Source of the DNA: Myxococcales bacterium | GTDB taxonomy: Bacteria; Myxococcota_A; Polyangia; Polyangiales; Houyiibacteriaceae | Assembly: GCA_029863605.1 (NCBI GenBank) | Contig: JAOTVB010000001.1 | Span: 286,187-350,186, forward strand | DNA: 64,000 nt | Direction: 5' to 3' | In this document: piece by piece, positions 52,600-62,398 of the stretch | How positions within the stretch are numbered: position 1 is the stretch's first letter | Layout: every line of letters starts with the position of its first letter | Program-made: the position numbers and the translations under genes | Notes under the pieces: generated by a model | The model's input: only the letters and a program-made list of their open reading frames with translations | What the model was told of the DNA's origin: nothing | Database searches by the model: none

Positions 52600-53928
52600 A
52601 TGCGTGGGCTCTGGTTGGCAGGTCTGATTGCACTCGTCGCTCTGGGTACGGTTTCGACCGCCCGAGCGGGTGGCTACGACATTCCCATCCTCTATTCCGC
52701 GCGGCACATCGGTGCAGGCGGTACGGCAGTCGCGGGTGTCCACGACAGCTCTGCAGTCTTTCACAACCCCGCTGGGATGGGGCATATCGGAAAGGCGAAC
52801 CTCCTGATCGATGTCACGATTCTCACCGGTGATCTTCGAGCAACGCCCTACATCCTGGGGCCGCAGAGCATTCAATCGGAGCCTGTGGTAGCGCCCTTCG
52901 GCTTGTTGGGTGCATCGCTTCGCGTCCATGAATACATTACAATTGGGGGAGCAGCTTATCCGGTCGCAGCTGCCTCTGGTGAGTACAGGTACCAGCTTCC
53001 CGATCCGTCAGGCACCTCGGTTGACGTCGTCGACAGCACGACCCTTCTCTTCCTCGAGGCCTCGCCGGCCATTGCCGTCAACTTCGATAAAATCGGTCTT
53101 CGCATCGGCCTTGGCTACCGACTCACTTTCGTGACGCTCGATAGATCGCGCAACAGCCCTCCCGCACTCGGTGCGATCCCCTCCAACATCGACCTGAACC
53201 TATCCGGCTTCAGTTTTCTGGGCTTTCGAGTAGGTTTCCAGTGGAGCATTACCGAATACCTCGCGATCGGTTTCAACTATCGAACCAAAACCACGACGAA
53301 GGTGGACGAGAGCGGCAACCCAAATCGAACCAGCGGCTCGCCCGCGGGCCTCGGTCAGCTTTTCACCGACGCGTCGACCGAGTTCGTGCTACCCGCACGC
53401 CTCACCACTGGCATCCGCTTTGATTGGGAGCAGTTTACCTTCAAGACTGACTTCGAGTGGGGCTTCAACTCACAGAACGATCGCGCGGTAATCTCCGTGA
53501 CGGATGCGGCAGGCGACACACAGACGCTCGACAACGTCTTCGATTGGAGCGATCAATGGACGCTCCGTGTCGGCACCGTGTACCGGGTCGTGAAGGATCG
53601 AGTCCCGATCCGCCTCGGCTTCATCTACGATTCGAAGACCACGAGCTTCCAATACCCGAGTGGTTTTTCGACCCCACCCAAAGCTACCTATTCGGCCACG
53701 GTAGGGTTGGGGTACGACCATGGGCCTTGGGAGATCAACGTCGCCTACGCTCGGCGCTTTGCCAAGGTGACCATCGATGAGCCTCCGCCTCCGGGTCCGA
53801 CCACCTCTCTTTCCCAAGCGCAGCTCCTCGGCGAGTGCCCAGCGTGCGGTTATGCCGGCGATTACCGCTTCCGCATCAATGGTTTCTACCTCGACTTCTC
53901 CTACGACTGGGAAGTCAAGCCGCGCTAA
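52600..53928 (+). CDS. FadL/OmpP1-type outer-membrane transport protein
   Basis: The 442-residue protein has a signal peptide (about 1-23, ending STARA) and the FadL family features: N-terminal hatch with SARHIGAGGTAVAGVHDSSAVFHNPAGMG, then many amphipathic strands and a C-terminal strand ending in DYRFRINGFYLDFSYDW. FadL-type barrels take up long-chain fatty acids or hydrophobic compounds through the outer membrane, fitting the beta-oxidation genes elsewhere in the window. Start chosen at ATG 52600, directly before the signal peptide. Its stop overlaps the convergent ABC gene's stop by 3 bases. Confidence 0.85.
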   Translation: MRGLWLAGLIALVALGTVSTARAGGYDIPILYSARHIGAGGTAVAGVHDSSAVFHNPAGMGHIGKANLLIDVTILTGDLRATPYILGPQSIQSEPVVAPFGLLGASLRVHEYITIGGAAYPVAAASGEYRYQLPDPSGTSVDVVDSTTLLFLEASPAIAVNFDKIGLRIGLGYRLTFVTLDRSRNSPPALGAIPSNIDLNLSGFSFLGFRVGFQWSITEYLAIGFNYRTKTTTKVDESGNPNRTSGSPAGLGQLFTDASTEFVLPARLTTGIRFDWEQFTFKTDFEWGFNSQNDRAVISVTDAAGDTQTLDNVFDWSDQWTLRVGTVYRVVKDRVPIRLGFIYDSKTTSFQYPSGFSTPPKATYSATVGLGYDHGPWEINVAYARRFAKVTIDEPPPPGPTTSLSQAQLLGECPACGYAGDYRFRINGFYLDFSYDWEVKPR

Positions 53929-55742
53929 CGATAGCCGGCCGCTTGTAGCGTAAAGAGATGGGCGTACTTTCCTTCTCGAGTCATCAGGCTCTCGTGCGTG
54001 CCGCGCTCCGTGACGCGGCCGCGCTCGAGCACGACGATTTCGTCGGCCATTCGCACCGTCGAGAAACGGTGTGAAATGAGGATCACCATCTTGTCTTTGG
54101 CGAGTCGACCGAAGCGTTCGAAGACGGTGGCTTCTGCCTCGGCGTCCATCGAGGCCGTGGGCTCGTCGAGCACCAGGATGTCTGCCTCCTCCCGCATGAA
54201 GGCGCGTGAGAGGGCTACTTTTTGCCATTGTCCGAGGGAGAGCTCGTGGCCGTCGTCGAACCAGCGGCCGAGCTGCGTGTTGTAGCCCGAGGGTAGTCGT
54301 TCGATGAAGTCGTGCGCCATTCCCTTTTCGGCGGCGACCTGCCATCGATCCGGATCGGCAAAGGCCCGGACGTCTCCCACGCCGACATTCTCGCCGGCTG
54401 CAAGTTGATAGCGAACGAAGTCTTGAAAGATCACACCGATCCGCTTCCGAAGAACGTCGAGGTCCCACTCGGAAAGCTCCAGGCCGTCGAGCAGAATTCT
54501 GCCCTCGGTCGGTCGGTACAATCGTGTGAGCAGCTTGATCAGAGTGGTTTTCCCGGCGCCGTTCTCGCCGACCAGAGCCAGTTTGCGTCCGGGGTGCAGA
54601 TGAATGGTGACGTCTTGGAGCGCGGGGACGTCGACGCCAGGATAGGTGAAGCTCACGCGCTCGAATCGGATGCCATCCCCCGGCTTGGCACCGACGATCG
54701 CGGTGCCTACCTCGTCTCGCCCTTCGTACTCGAGGTACTCGTACAGGTTCGAGAGATACAGGCTGTCCTCGTACATCCCACCGATCGACGTGAGGATCGC
54801 AGCAAGCGCCGACTGCCCCTGCTTGAACACGAGCAGGTACATCGTCATGTCACCGAGGGTGATCCGCTTTGCGATGGTCTCGAGCGCGATCCACGCATAG
54901 GCTCCATAAAACGCGACAGTGCTGAGGAGCCCGAGCACGAAGCCCCACCCGCCGCGCCGAAGGGTGAGCGCGCGATCTTCGACGAAGAGATTTCGAAAAA
55001 TCTCCCGATACCGCTCGAGGAAAACGGGGCCCAGGTCGAAGAGCTTGACCTCCTTGGCGAAGTCCTCGCGCGCGAGCAGGACCTCCAGGTAGTTCTGCTT
55101 TCGTGTCTCAGGCGCTCGCCAGGTGAACAGGCGAAACGCATTGGCCGAGAACCTCGTCTCGACGAAGAAGGCCGGGATGGCGGCCACCACGAGCACGGCC
55201 AGTGCCCAAACCGAAAGCTGCAAGAGGAGACCGCTGTACGCGATCAGCGAAAACGAATGCTGGACGAGCTGAAAGCTTCGCATGACCAAGCTCAAGGGGC
55301 GCTGCGAAGCCTCGCGACGTGCGCGGGTCATTCGATCGTAGAGCTCCGAATCTTCGAAGGCGACCAGGTCGAGAGTCAGTGCCTTCTCGAGAATCATCTC
55401 GTTCACGCGTTGGCCGAGGAGTGCGCGAAGGAGTTGCTGGCAGGTGGCCATGCCTTTCTGCGCGCCTGCGAGCACCGCGACCAGACCGAGCTCGACGGCG
55501 ACCCATTTGATGGCCTCGTCGCGATCAGCGGCGAATCCCGTCTGGGCAGCTTGAACGACCGCATCGACGATCAACTTTCCCACCCACGCCGCCGCGGCAG
55601 GCAGGACACCAGCAACCAGACTCAAAATTCCGAGCACGATGCTCAAATTCCGACTCGTCGTCCAGACGAGGCCGAAACCCTGTTTGAGCTGCCGAAACAC
55701 ACCGAATATCTGTGCCCGGTCCTGCGGTGCTCTGCGGCTCAT
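53925..55742 (-). CDS. ABC exporter, fused membrane and ATPase domains
   Basis: The 605-residue half-transporter has about six membrane helices (about 30-310) and a C-terminal ATPase (about 355-600): Walker A GENGAGKTT, signature LSLGQWQKVALSRAF, Walker B ILVLDEPTASMD and the switch His in ISHRFS. The order places it with MsbA-like multidrug, lipid or peptide exporters; a homodimer is expected. No peptidase domain is present. Substrate unknown. Convergent with the FadL-type gene and divergent from the Nudix gene. Confidence 0.93.
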   Translation of the reverse strand: MSRRAPQDRAQIFGVFRQLKQGFGLVWTTSRNLSIVLGILSLVAGVLPAAAAWVGKLIVDAVVQAAQTGFAADRDEAIKWVAVELGLVAVLAGAQKGMATCQQLLRALLGQRVNEMILEKALTLDLVAFEDSELYDRMTRARREASQRPLSLVMRSFQLVQHSFSLIAYSGLLLQLSVWALAVLVVAAIPAFFVETRFSANAFRLFTWRAPETRKQNYLEVLLAREDFAKEVKLFDLGPVFLERYREIFRNLFVEDRALTLRRGGWGFVLGLLSTVAFYGAYAWIALETIAKRITLGDMTMYLLVFKQGQSALAAILTSIGGMYEDSLYLSNLYEYLEYEGRDEVGTAIVGAKPGDGIRFERVSFTYPGVDVPALQDVTIHLHPGRKLALVGENGAGKTTLIKLLTRLYRPTEGRILLDGLELSEWDLDVLRKRIGVIFQDFVRYQLAAGENVGVGDVRAFADPDRWQVAAEKGMAHDFIERLPSGYNTQLGRWFDDGHELSLGQWQKVALSRAFMREEADILVLDEPTASMDAEAEATVFERFGRLAKDKMVILISHRFSTVRMADEIVVLERGRVTERGTHESLMTREGKYAHLFTLQAAGYR

Positions 55743-55856
55743 CCGCCGAAGTCTAGGGCGGCCGCCTCCCTGCGCCAGACGGGCAATGTGCGCTCGAAGG
55801 CCTGCGGCGTCTGGAGCGCCTCAGTACTCCATGGTAGGACGCGGTCGACTGAATCG

Positions 55857-56405
55857 ATGGCGGCGCAAGAAAGAGGCCCTCGCATTAGAGAGATCCCATC
55901 TGGCGACAACCGGCACCGCTTAGTTTGCCCAGATTGCGACTACATCGCTTATGAGAACCCCAAGGTGGTCGTCGGGGTCGTTGCAACGTGGGAGGATAAG
56001 CTGCTCATGTGCCGGCGCGCGATCCAGCCGCGCAAGGGGTACTGGACCCTTCCCGCAGGGTTCATGGAGATGGGGGAGAGCCCCGAGGAAGGCGCTGCGC
56101 GCGAGGCTTGGGAAGAAGCGCGCGCGCAGCTCAAGATCGTCGATCTGCTCGCACTCTACAGCCTCAATCACATCAGTCAGTTGCAACTGTTCTTTCGTGC
56201 ACGCCTCTTGACGCCGGAGGTTTCGGCAGGTCCGGAGAGTGAAGAAGTAGGGCTGTTCGATTTTGACGGTCTGCCGAGCTCCGATCTGGCGTTTCCCTCT
56301 GTCCGCTGGGCGATCGACCACTACCAGCAGGTGAGGGACGTCGGCGCGATTCCACCGTTTCGCAATCCGTCGGGCGTCACGGGCGACATGAGGCGTGGCC
56401 GCTGA
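55857..56405 (+). CDS. Nudix hydrolase with partial zinc ribbon
   Basis: The 182-residue protein starts with a short N-terminal segment carrying one CPDC pair (VCPDCDYIAYENPK) and then a Nudix domain with the box GFMEMGESPEEGAAREAWEEAR, in which the last Gly of the consensus is Ala. The order, ribbon then Nudix box, resembles NudC-like and ADP-ribose pyrophosphatase proteins, but only one of two Cys pairs is there. The ATG at 55857 is the first reasonable start; the frame is open far upstream only as an antisense copy of the ABC gene. Confidence 0.82.
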   Translation: MAAQERGPRIREIPSGDNRHRLVCPDCDYIAYENPKVVVGVVATWEDKLLMCRRAIQPRKGYWTLPAGFMEMGESPEEGAAREAWEEARAQLKIVDLLALYSLNHISQLQLFFRARLLTPEVSAGPESEEVGLFDFDGLPSSDLAFPSVRWAIDHYQQVRDVGAIPPFRNPSGVTGDMRRGR

Positions 56406-56511
56406 CCCACGATCGCGTCCGCGCTGACACGCGTCGAGTCCCCTCGAACATCCAAAACCCGGGCGATCTGGACTGGCACGCGGCGTGCTCCCTCTGTTCC
56501 CAGGAGGTCCC

Positions 56512-57138
56512 ATGAACATCAAGCCCCACGTTGTGATCCTGATTACAATCGCCGCGCTCGCCGTCGGCTGCGACACCGAAGCACCGCGCGAGCCTAGCCC
56601 CCTCGAGCGAGCCGCGTCGAGCGGACCGACGCTTACTGCGTCGAGCATTTCTCCTGTCCCAAAGCCAGCGGACCCAAAGCCTGCGACTTCGATGGAGAAT
56701 CAGGAGAGTGATTCGAGGGCGCCGGCCGAACCCAAGGACGTCGACACGCCGGCCCACGGAGATGAACCACTCTATGAGCCAACGCTGCAAAGCAGCGACG
56801 GGATCAGCATTCATCGCCTGGTTACGGCACCAGACGTTCAAGGCCGTGAGCCCCTTGCGGCTTCTTCAGTCTTCGGCCACGACGAGGAGAAGGTTTACGC
56901 TTTTTTCGAGCTCAGCAACGAGTCAGAGGAACCGAAAACCGTGACGGTGTTCTTCGTCGGCCCCTTCGGACAAGTAAACGGGGGGATCGAGCTCGAAGTG
57001 CCGGGCAACGTTCCCCGATGGCGGACGTGGGCCTATACGCGATTCGCCGATAAGCTCGGGCTGTGGCGTGTCGAGGTACGAAGCTCGGCGGGTGTCCTTT
57101 TAGGCTCCCTGCCATTCGAGGTTGCGGAGGGTTGTTGA
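56512..57138 (+). CDS. DUF2914-like lipoprotein
   Basis: The 208-residue protein starts with a lipoprotein signal (IAALAVGC, Cys near 20), then a disordered linker rich in Pro, Ser and Glu (about 21-95). A compact beta-rich domain follows (about 100-207) with VYAFFELSNESEEPKTVTVFF, RWRTWAYTRF and GLWRVEVRSSAGVLLGSLPFEV, the pattern of DUF2914 domains. AGGAGG precedes the ATG by a few bases. Function unknown; a role at the cell envelope is inferred from the lipid anchor. Confidence 0.7.
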   Translation: MNIKPHVVILITIAALAVGCDTEAPREPSPLERAASSGPTLTASSISPVPKPADPKPATSMENQESDSRAPAEPKDVDTPAHGDEPLYEPTLQSSDGISIHRLVTAPDVQGREPLAASSVFGHDEEKVYAFFELSNESEEPKTVTVFFVGPFGQVNGGIELEVPGNVPRWRTWAYTRFADKLGLWRVEVRSSAGVLLGSLPFEVAEGC

Positions 57139-57184
57139 AGTTAGAATTGGGGTAATTCGCGCGCGGTCCGCTATGCTCCGGGGG

Positions 57185-58441
57185 ATGACCGAGTCCTCGG
57201 TGGTGTCCCGGATCGCGCACGAATCGTGCTTGCGCGCGCCTCCGCTTCTAGCCCAAGGCAACTGGTGGGAGGAGCTGGACCGAGACTTTGCACGACGTCC
57301 CGAGGGCTTCGACCTGGCCTTTACCGACCGTGTGAAGGTCGGCGCTGCCGCGACGTTCGATCGCGCGTTACGCACCGCCGGTGCCTCGATGATCTCCAGC
57401 ATGGCGATTCCCGTCGGATACAACCCCATCGAGCTTCGGAGGGCTTTGCGCGATGCCGACTTCTATGCAGACATCGCCGAGTCGGGCGACCCGAAACGCT
57501 TCTTCGTCACGCCCCCGTCCGGTGTGGCAGTTCGGTCTGAAAAGGGCCGCTGGCTTCCGCGGTTCGAGCCTCTCGATGGAACCTGCGAAGCGCTGTCGTT
57601 CGAGAGCCCTTTCGAGCCGGTCAATCCCTCGCTGCGCAGCCGGTATCTTCGCCATCGTCCCAACCGGGTCGCGCACGCACGTATGTTACGACACCGCGAT
57701 GGCCCGCGGCCGACCATCGTTGCGATTCACGGGTTCACGGCGGACTGGTATCTGATCAACGAATGGTTCTTTGCCTTGCCTTGGTTTTACCGAATGGGCT
57801 GCGACATCGTGCTCTTCACCCTTCCGTTTCATGGTCCTCGGCAGACGCGCTTCTCGCCCTTCTCGGGGCACGGTTACTTCGCCGGGGGCCCGTCGCGAAT
57901 GAACGAGGCGGTCGCTCAGTCGGTGTTCGACTTTCGCATTCTTGTCGACTGGCTTCAAAACGAGCGCGGCGTCGAGCAGGTGGGTGTGACGGGCTTGAGC
58001 CTAGGTGGGTTCACCAGTGCGATGCTCGCCAGCGTAGAAGACCGATTGTCTTTTGCGATTCCTAACGTACCCGTCGTGAGCTTCGCCGACCTCGTGCTCG
58101 AGTGGCAGCCCATCGGATGGCTGCTGCGGGCTGCACTTGCTACGATGCGTTTGGATCTTTCCGATGCGCGGCGTTTGGTCGCGGTCAGTTGCCCGCTGAC
58201 CTATGCGCCAGTGCTTTCACCGGACAAGTTGATGATAGTTTCGGGTGTGGGAGACCGGTTGGCGCCGCCGAAACACTCCCGCGTCTTGTGGGACCACTGG
58301 AATCGCTGCCGAATCCATTGGTTCCCTGGAAGCCACATCATCCACATGGACCGCGGCGTGTATCTCATCGAAATGGCGCGCTTCATGGTCGGCCTCGGGT
58401 TTCTTCCGCAGAATAAGCTGACCGAGCCCGAATTGAGATAG
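57185..58441 (+). CDS. Alpha/beta-hydrolase fold protein
   Basis: The 418-residue protein has the alpha/beta-hydrolase features: oxyanion strand IVAIHGFTADW near 177, nucleophile elbow GLSLGGFTSAM near 273, an acid candidate in VSGVGDRLAPP near 351 and the catalytic-His region GSHIIHMDRG near 379. The first 165 residues are an extra domain without a recognised match. The family includes esterases, lipases and acyltransferases. The start at 57185 has GGGGG just before it. It leads the group hydrolase-EXPERA protein-SDR. Confidence 0.8.
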   Translation: MTESSVVSRIAHESCLRAPPLLAQGNWWEELDRDFARRPEGFDLAFTDRVKVGAAATFDRALRTAGASMISSMAIPVGYNPIELRRALRDADFYADIAESGDPKRFFVTPPSGVAVRSEKGRWLPRFEPLDGTCEALSFESPFEPVNPSLRSRYLRHRPNRVAHARMLRHRDGPRPTIVAIHGFTADWYLINEWFFALPWFYRMGCDIVLFTLPFHGPRQTRFSPFSGHGYFAGGPSRMNEAVAQSVFDFRILVDWLQNERGVEQVGVTGLSLGGFTSAMLASVEDRLSFAIPNVPVVSFADLVLEWQPIGWLLRAALATMRLDLSDARRLVAVSCPLTYAPVLSPDKLMIVSGVGDRLAPPKHSRVLWDHWNRCRIHWFPGSHIIHMDRGVYLIEMARFMVGLGFLPQNKLTEPELR

Positions 58442-58496
58442 ATTTTTTCATCCCCGTGAGTACCCTCGCCCCGACCTTAGCCGAAAGAGGGTTTTC

Positions 58497-59009
58497 ATGG
58501 ACCGCGTCATTCCGTTGCCTCGCCGTAAGGGCGACATTGCAGTTCTCGTTTTCTTCTGGATCAACATTCTTTTCATCACCTACGTCGTCGACGTCGAACA
58601 GATCGTCTTGCCCGACATCAGCGGCGACTGGGAGTACCCGTTGTGGCCGCCCGCCGCAGCGGTCGATGTGATTCACTGGTACGGAAACAACTTCGATCCA
58701 GTTCTCATCGCCAGGCCAGCCTGGTGGCGAATGACGATCTGGATCGACTCCTTGTTCTTCGGTCCATTCTACGTCTTTGCGATCTACGCATGGACCAAGG
58801 GGAAAAACTGGATTCGCATCCCAAGCATCATTTGGGCATCGGTCATGATGACGAACGTGACGATCATCTTGGGCGAGGAATTCATGGGCCCGCACGCGAC
58901 GCCTGCGCCGTTGCTCGTGCTCGCGCTCAATGCACCCTGGTTCCTGTTTCCGGTCTACGTCATCAAGCGGATGTACAGCACCGAGACACCCTTCACCGAG
59001 AACGTCTGA
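58497..59009 (+). CDS. EXPERA-domain membrane protein (TMEM97/EBP-like)
   Basis: The 170-residue protein has four membrane helices (about 13-31, 78-98, 107-125, 138-157). It follows the TMEM97/sigma-2-receptor pattern closely: helix-1 end VVDVEQIVLPD (Asp32), WYGNNFDPVLIARPAW (Asp67), DSLFFGPFYVFAIYAWTKG and WIRIPSIIW. Asp32 and Asp67 fall where TMEM97 has its two ligand-binding Asp residues (29 and 56). EXPERA proteins bind or isomerise sterols and other lipids. The ATG follows an AAAGAGGG ribosome-binding site. It lies 55 bases after the hydrolase and 2 bases before the SDR. Function here unknown. Confidence 0.78.
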   Translation: MDRVIPLPRRKGDIAVLVFFWINILFITYVVDVEQIVLPDISGDWEYPLWPPAAAVDVIHWYGNNFDPVLIARPAWWRMTIWIDSLFFGPFYVFAIYAWTKGKNWIRIPSIIWASVMMTNVTIILGEEFMGPHATPAPLLVLALNAPWFLFPVYVIKRMYSTETPFTENV

Positions 59010-59011
59010 TC

Positions 59012-59809
59012 ATGGCTTCCTTTCAAGAGCGTTATGGGCCTTGGGCGGTCGTTGCGGGGGCCTCAGAGGGCATCGGGGCATCGTTTTCCCGTCGCCTCGC
59101 GGGCCGCGGGTTGAATCTGGTGCTCTTGGCGCGCCGTGCGGGGCGCCTCGAGGAGCTCGCCTCGGAGCTCCGCACGAAGCATGGAGTCGAGGTCAAGACG
59201 CAATCCCTCGACCTCGGCGCAACGAATCTGCTCGAAGGGCTGAAGAAAGCTACTGCGGATCTCGACGTTGGTCTGGCGATCTACAACGCGGCGTATTCCC
59301 CAATCGGAAGGTTTCTCGACGTGAGGCTCGAGGACCACTTCGACGTCATCAACGTCAACGTTCGTGGTCCGCTCGTCGTGTCCCACTATTTCGGCCAGCG
59401 ACTCGCTGCGCGGGGCCGAGGAGGGCTGATCCTGATGTCGTCGATGAGCGGCTATCAGGGTACCGCAATGGTCGCCAATTACGCAGCAACGAAGGCCTAC
59501 GACACGATCCTCGCCGAGGGCCTCTGGTACGAGCTTCAGGAGCAAGGAATCGATGTTCTAGCCTGTGTTGCCGGTGCGACCCTCACTCCGAGCTTCGAGC
59601 AATCGACCGACCGTACTCCATCGAGCTGGCTTGCTCGCCCCATGCAGCCAGACGAAGTGACCGGGCAAGCATTGCGAGACCTCGGTCAGCAGCCGACCGG
59701 CGTCTCCGGGCGGCGCAATCGGTTCGGTGCCACCCTTCTCGGGCGCATTCTGCCGCGTCGTGCTGCGATTCGAATGGTGAGCAAGGAAACCGAGCACATG
59801 TATCGCTAG
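59012..59809 (+). CDS. Short-chain dehydrogenase/reductase
   Basis: The 265-residue SDR has the NAD(P) motif GASEGIGA (about 14-21), NAA near 92, catalytic Ser in MSSMSGYQG and YAATK with catalytic Tyr and Lys near 155. It resembles HSD17B12-like and DltE-like SDRs, which act on keto groups of lipids or steroids. It begins 2 bases after the EXPERA gene stop, so the two are probably co-translated. Substrate unknown. Confidence 0.88.
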   Translation: MASFQERYGPWAVVAGASEGIGASFSRRLAGRGLNLVLLARRAGRLEELASELRTKHGVEVKTQSLDLGATNLLEGLKKATADLDVGLAIYNAAYSPIGRFLDVRLEDHFDVINVNVRGPLVVSHYFGQRLAARGRGGLILMSSMSGYQGTAMVANYAATKAYDTILAEGLWYELQEQGIDVLACVAGATLTPSFEQSTDRTPSSWLARPMQPDEVTGQALRDLGQQPTGVSGRRNRFGATLLGRILPRRAAIRMVSKETEHMYR

Positions 59810-59900
59810 GCTCGATTTGGCATGAGGGCCTTCCGAGCACACCCAATGTGCGTGTATCCGGCCTTCCCGCTATGCTGAGGCCGGCTTCCCTGGGAACAGA

Positions 59901-60953
59901 ATGAAGATTATGGTCACCGGAGGTGCCGGGTTCATCGGCGCCAACTTTTTGAATCTTCTGGTGCCCAGATTTCCCGAGCATCAGTTCGTCAACGTCGACA
60001 AGCTGACCTACGCGGCGAATCTGGGGAGTCTTCGGTCGGTCGATCAGCTGCCGAACTACTCGCTGCGCCGGGTCGACATCACCGACATGGATGCGGTCGA
60101 TGCGGTCTTCGACGAGGTCGGGCCGGAGCTGGTGGTCCACTTCGCCGCCGAAAGCCACGTGGATCGAAGCATCCTCGGGCCCCGTGAGTTCGTCCGTACC
60201 AACATCGAAGGCACGTTCAACCTGCTCGAGGCATGTCGAAAACGATGGACGGTTGATACCGGCGCGCTCTTTCACCACGTGAGCACCGATGAGGTCTACG
60301 GATCACTCGGCGAGACGGGCAAGTTCCAAGAGACGACCGCCTACGACCCGTCGAGCCCATATTCCGCATCAAAGGCGGCGAGTGATCATATCGTACGCGC
60401 GTACCACCGAACCTACCGGCTTCCCGTGAAAATCACCAACTGCTCCAACAACTACGGCCCGATGCAGTTCCCAGAGAAGTTGATCCCCTTGATGATCTTG
60501 AACGCTCTCGAGCGAAAATCGCTTCCGATCTATGGAGAGGGCCTGAATGTCAGGGACTGGCTCTACGTCGAGGATCACTGTGAAGCGATCTGGTCGGTGA
60601 TCGAGAAGGGCGAGATCGGACGCACCTACAACATCGGCGGCGACAGCGAGAAACGAAACATCGACGTCGTCGACACCCTGTGCGAGGTGGTCGCCGATGA
60701 GACAGGGGGCGATGTCGGCGAGCTGCTTCAGCTCAAGAAGCTCGTCACCGATAGACCGGGCCACGACCTCCGATACGCCATCGATGCAACGAGGATTCGG
60801 CAGGAGTGCGGCTGGGAGCCCAAAGAAACTTTCGATACCGGCATCCGCAAGACCGTGAAGTGGTATCTTTCGAACGAAGACTGGGTACGTGAGGTGCGGT
60901 CCGGGGAATATCGAAAGTGGATTGACCTCAACTACGGCGAACGCACCGCATAG
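59901..60953 (+). CDS. rmlB: dTDP-glucose 4,6-dehydratase
   Basis: RmlB turns dTDP-glucose into dTDP-4-keto-6-deoxyglucose. The 350-residue protein has the NAD motif VTGGAGFIGANF, the family segment HFAAESHVDRSI, STDEVYGS and YSASKAASDH with catalytic Tyr and Lys. Length is normal. First gene of rmlBACD, with an NAD-dependent extended-SDR fold; next gene after 9 bases. Confidence 0.96.
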   Translation: MKIMVTGGAGFIGANFLNLLVPRFPEHQFVNVDKLTYAANLGSLRSVDQLPNYSLRRVDITDMDAVDAVFDEVGPELVVHFAAESHVDRSILGPREFVRTNIEGTFNLLEACRKRWTVDTGALFHHVSTDEVYGSLGETGKFQETTAYDPSSPYSASKAASDHIVRAYHRTYRLPVKITNCSNNYGPMQFPEKLIPLMILNALERKSLPIYGEGLNVRDWLYVEDHCEAIWSVIEKGEIGRTYNIGGDSEKRNIDVVDTLCEVVADETGGDVGELLQLKKLVTDRPGHDLRYAIDATRIRQECGWEPKETFDTGIRKTVKWYLSNEDWVREVRSGEYRKWIDLNYGERTA

Positions 60954-60962
60954 AGGATAAGC

Positions 60963-61843
<881 letters not shown>

Positions 61844-61844
<1 letters not shown>

Positions 61845-62398
61845 TGGAGGTCGAGGCCGCAAAGATCCCTGGGCTCCTCGTCATCGACCCGGTCGTTCAC
61901 GGCGATGCTCGCGGTTTCTTCCTGGAGACTTACTCGCGCGACCGCTATGCCAACGCCGGTATCGACTTGGAATTCGTGCAAGACAATCTTTCATCGTCAC
62001 GCCGCGGCATTCTTCGAGGCCTTCATTTTCAGCACCCGCGAGGTCAAGGCAAGCTGTGCTCGGTGATCGAAGGCGAGGTTTTCGATGTCGCCGTGGACGT
62101 TCGTATCGGGTCTCCCATGTTCGGCCAATGGGTCGGAGTGACGCTGTCTTCCGAAAACAAGCGACAGCTCTACATTCCTCCGGGCTGCGCACATGGTTTT
62201 TGCGTCATGAGCGAAAGAGCTCTTTTTTCGTACAAGTGCACTGACTTCTATTCGGCCGGCAACGAGCTCGGCGTCGCGTGGAACGACGAAGACATAGGAG
62301 TCGAATGGCCGATCGACGCCCCGGTGTTATCGGACAAGGATCGAGCCAACCCGAAGCTTCAAGATATTCCTCCCGATCGTCTTCCTCGCTATGCCTGA
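61844..62398 (+). CDS. rmlC: dTDP-4-dehydrorhamnose 3,5-epimerase
   Basis: RmlC epimerises C3 and C5 of the keto-sugar. The 184-residue cupin has RGLHFQHPRGQGKL with the catalytic His, DVAVDVRIGSPMFGQW, IPPGCAHGFCVMSE and YKCTDFYSAGNE. The ATG at 61844 fits the family start; the longer frame upstream overlaps rmlA. The stop overlaps the rmlD start by 8 bases. Confidence 0.95.

Noticed and set aside
54312-55856. Large 5' part of a 697-codon plus-strand frame
   Set aside because: Only the last 182 codons (Nudix, from 55857) are real; the rest is antisense to the ABC transporter.
59871-59876. TATGCT as -10 box of rmlB
   Set aside because: The matching -35 position (GTGCGT) is poor, so the promoter is not supported enough to list.
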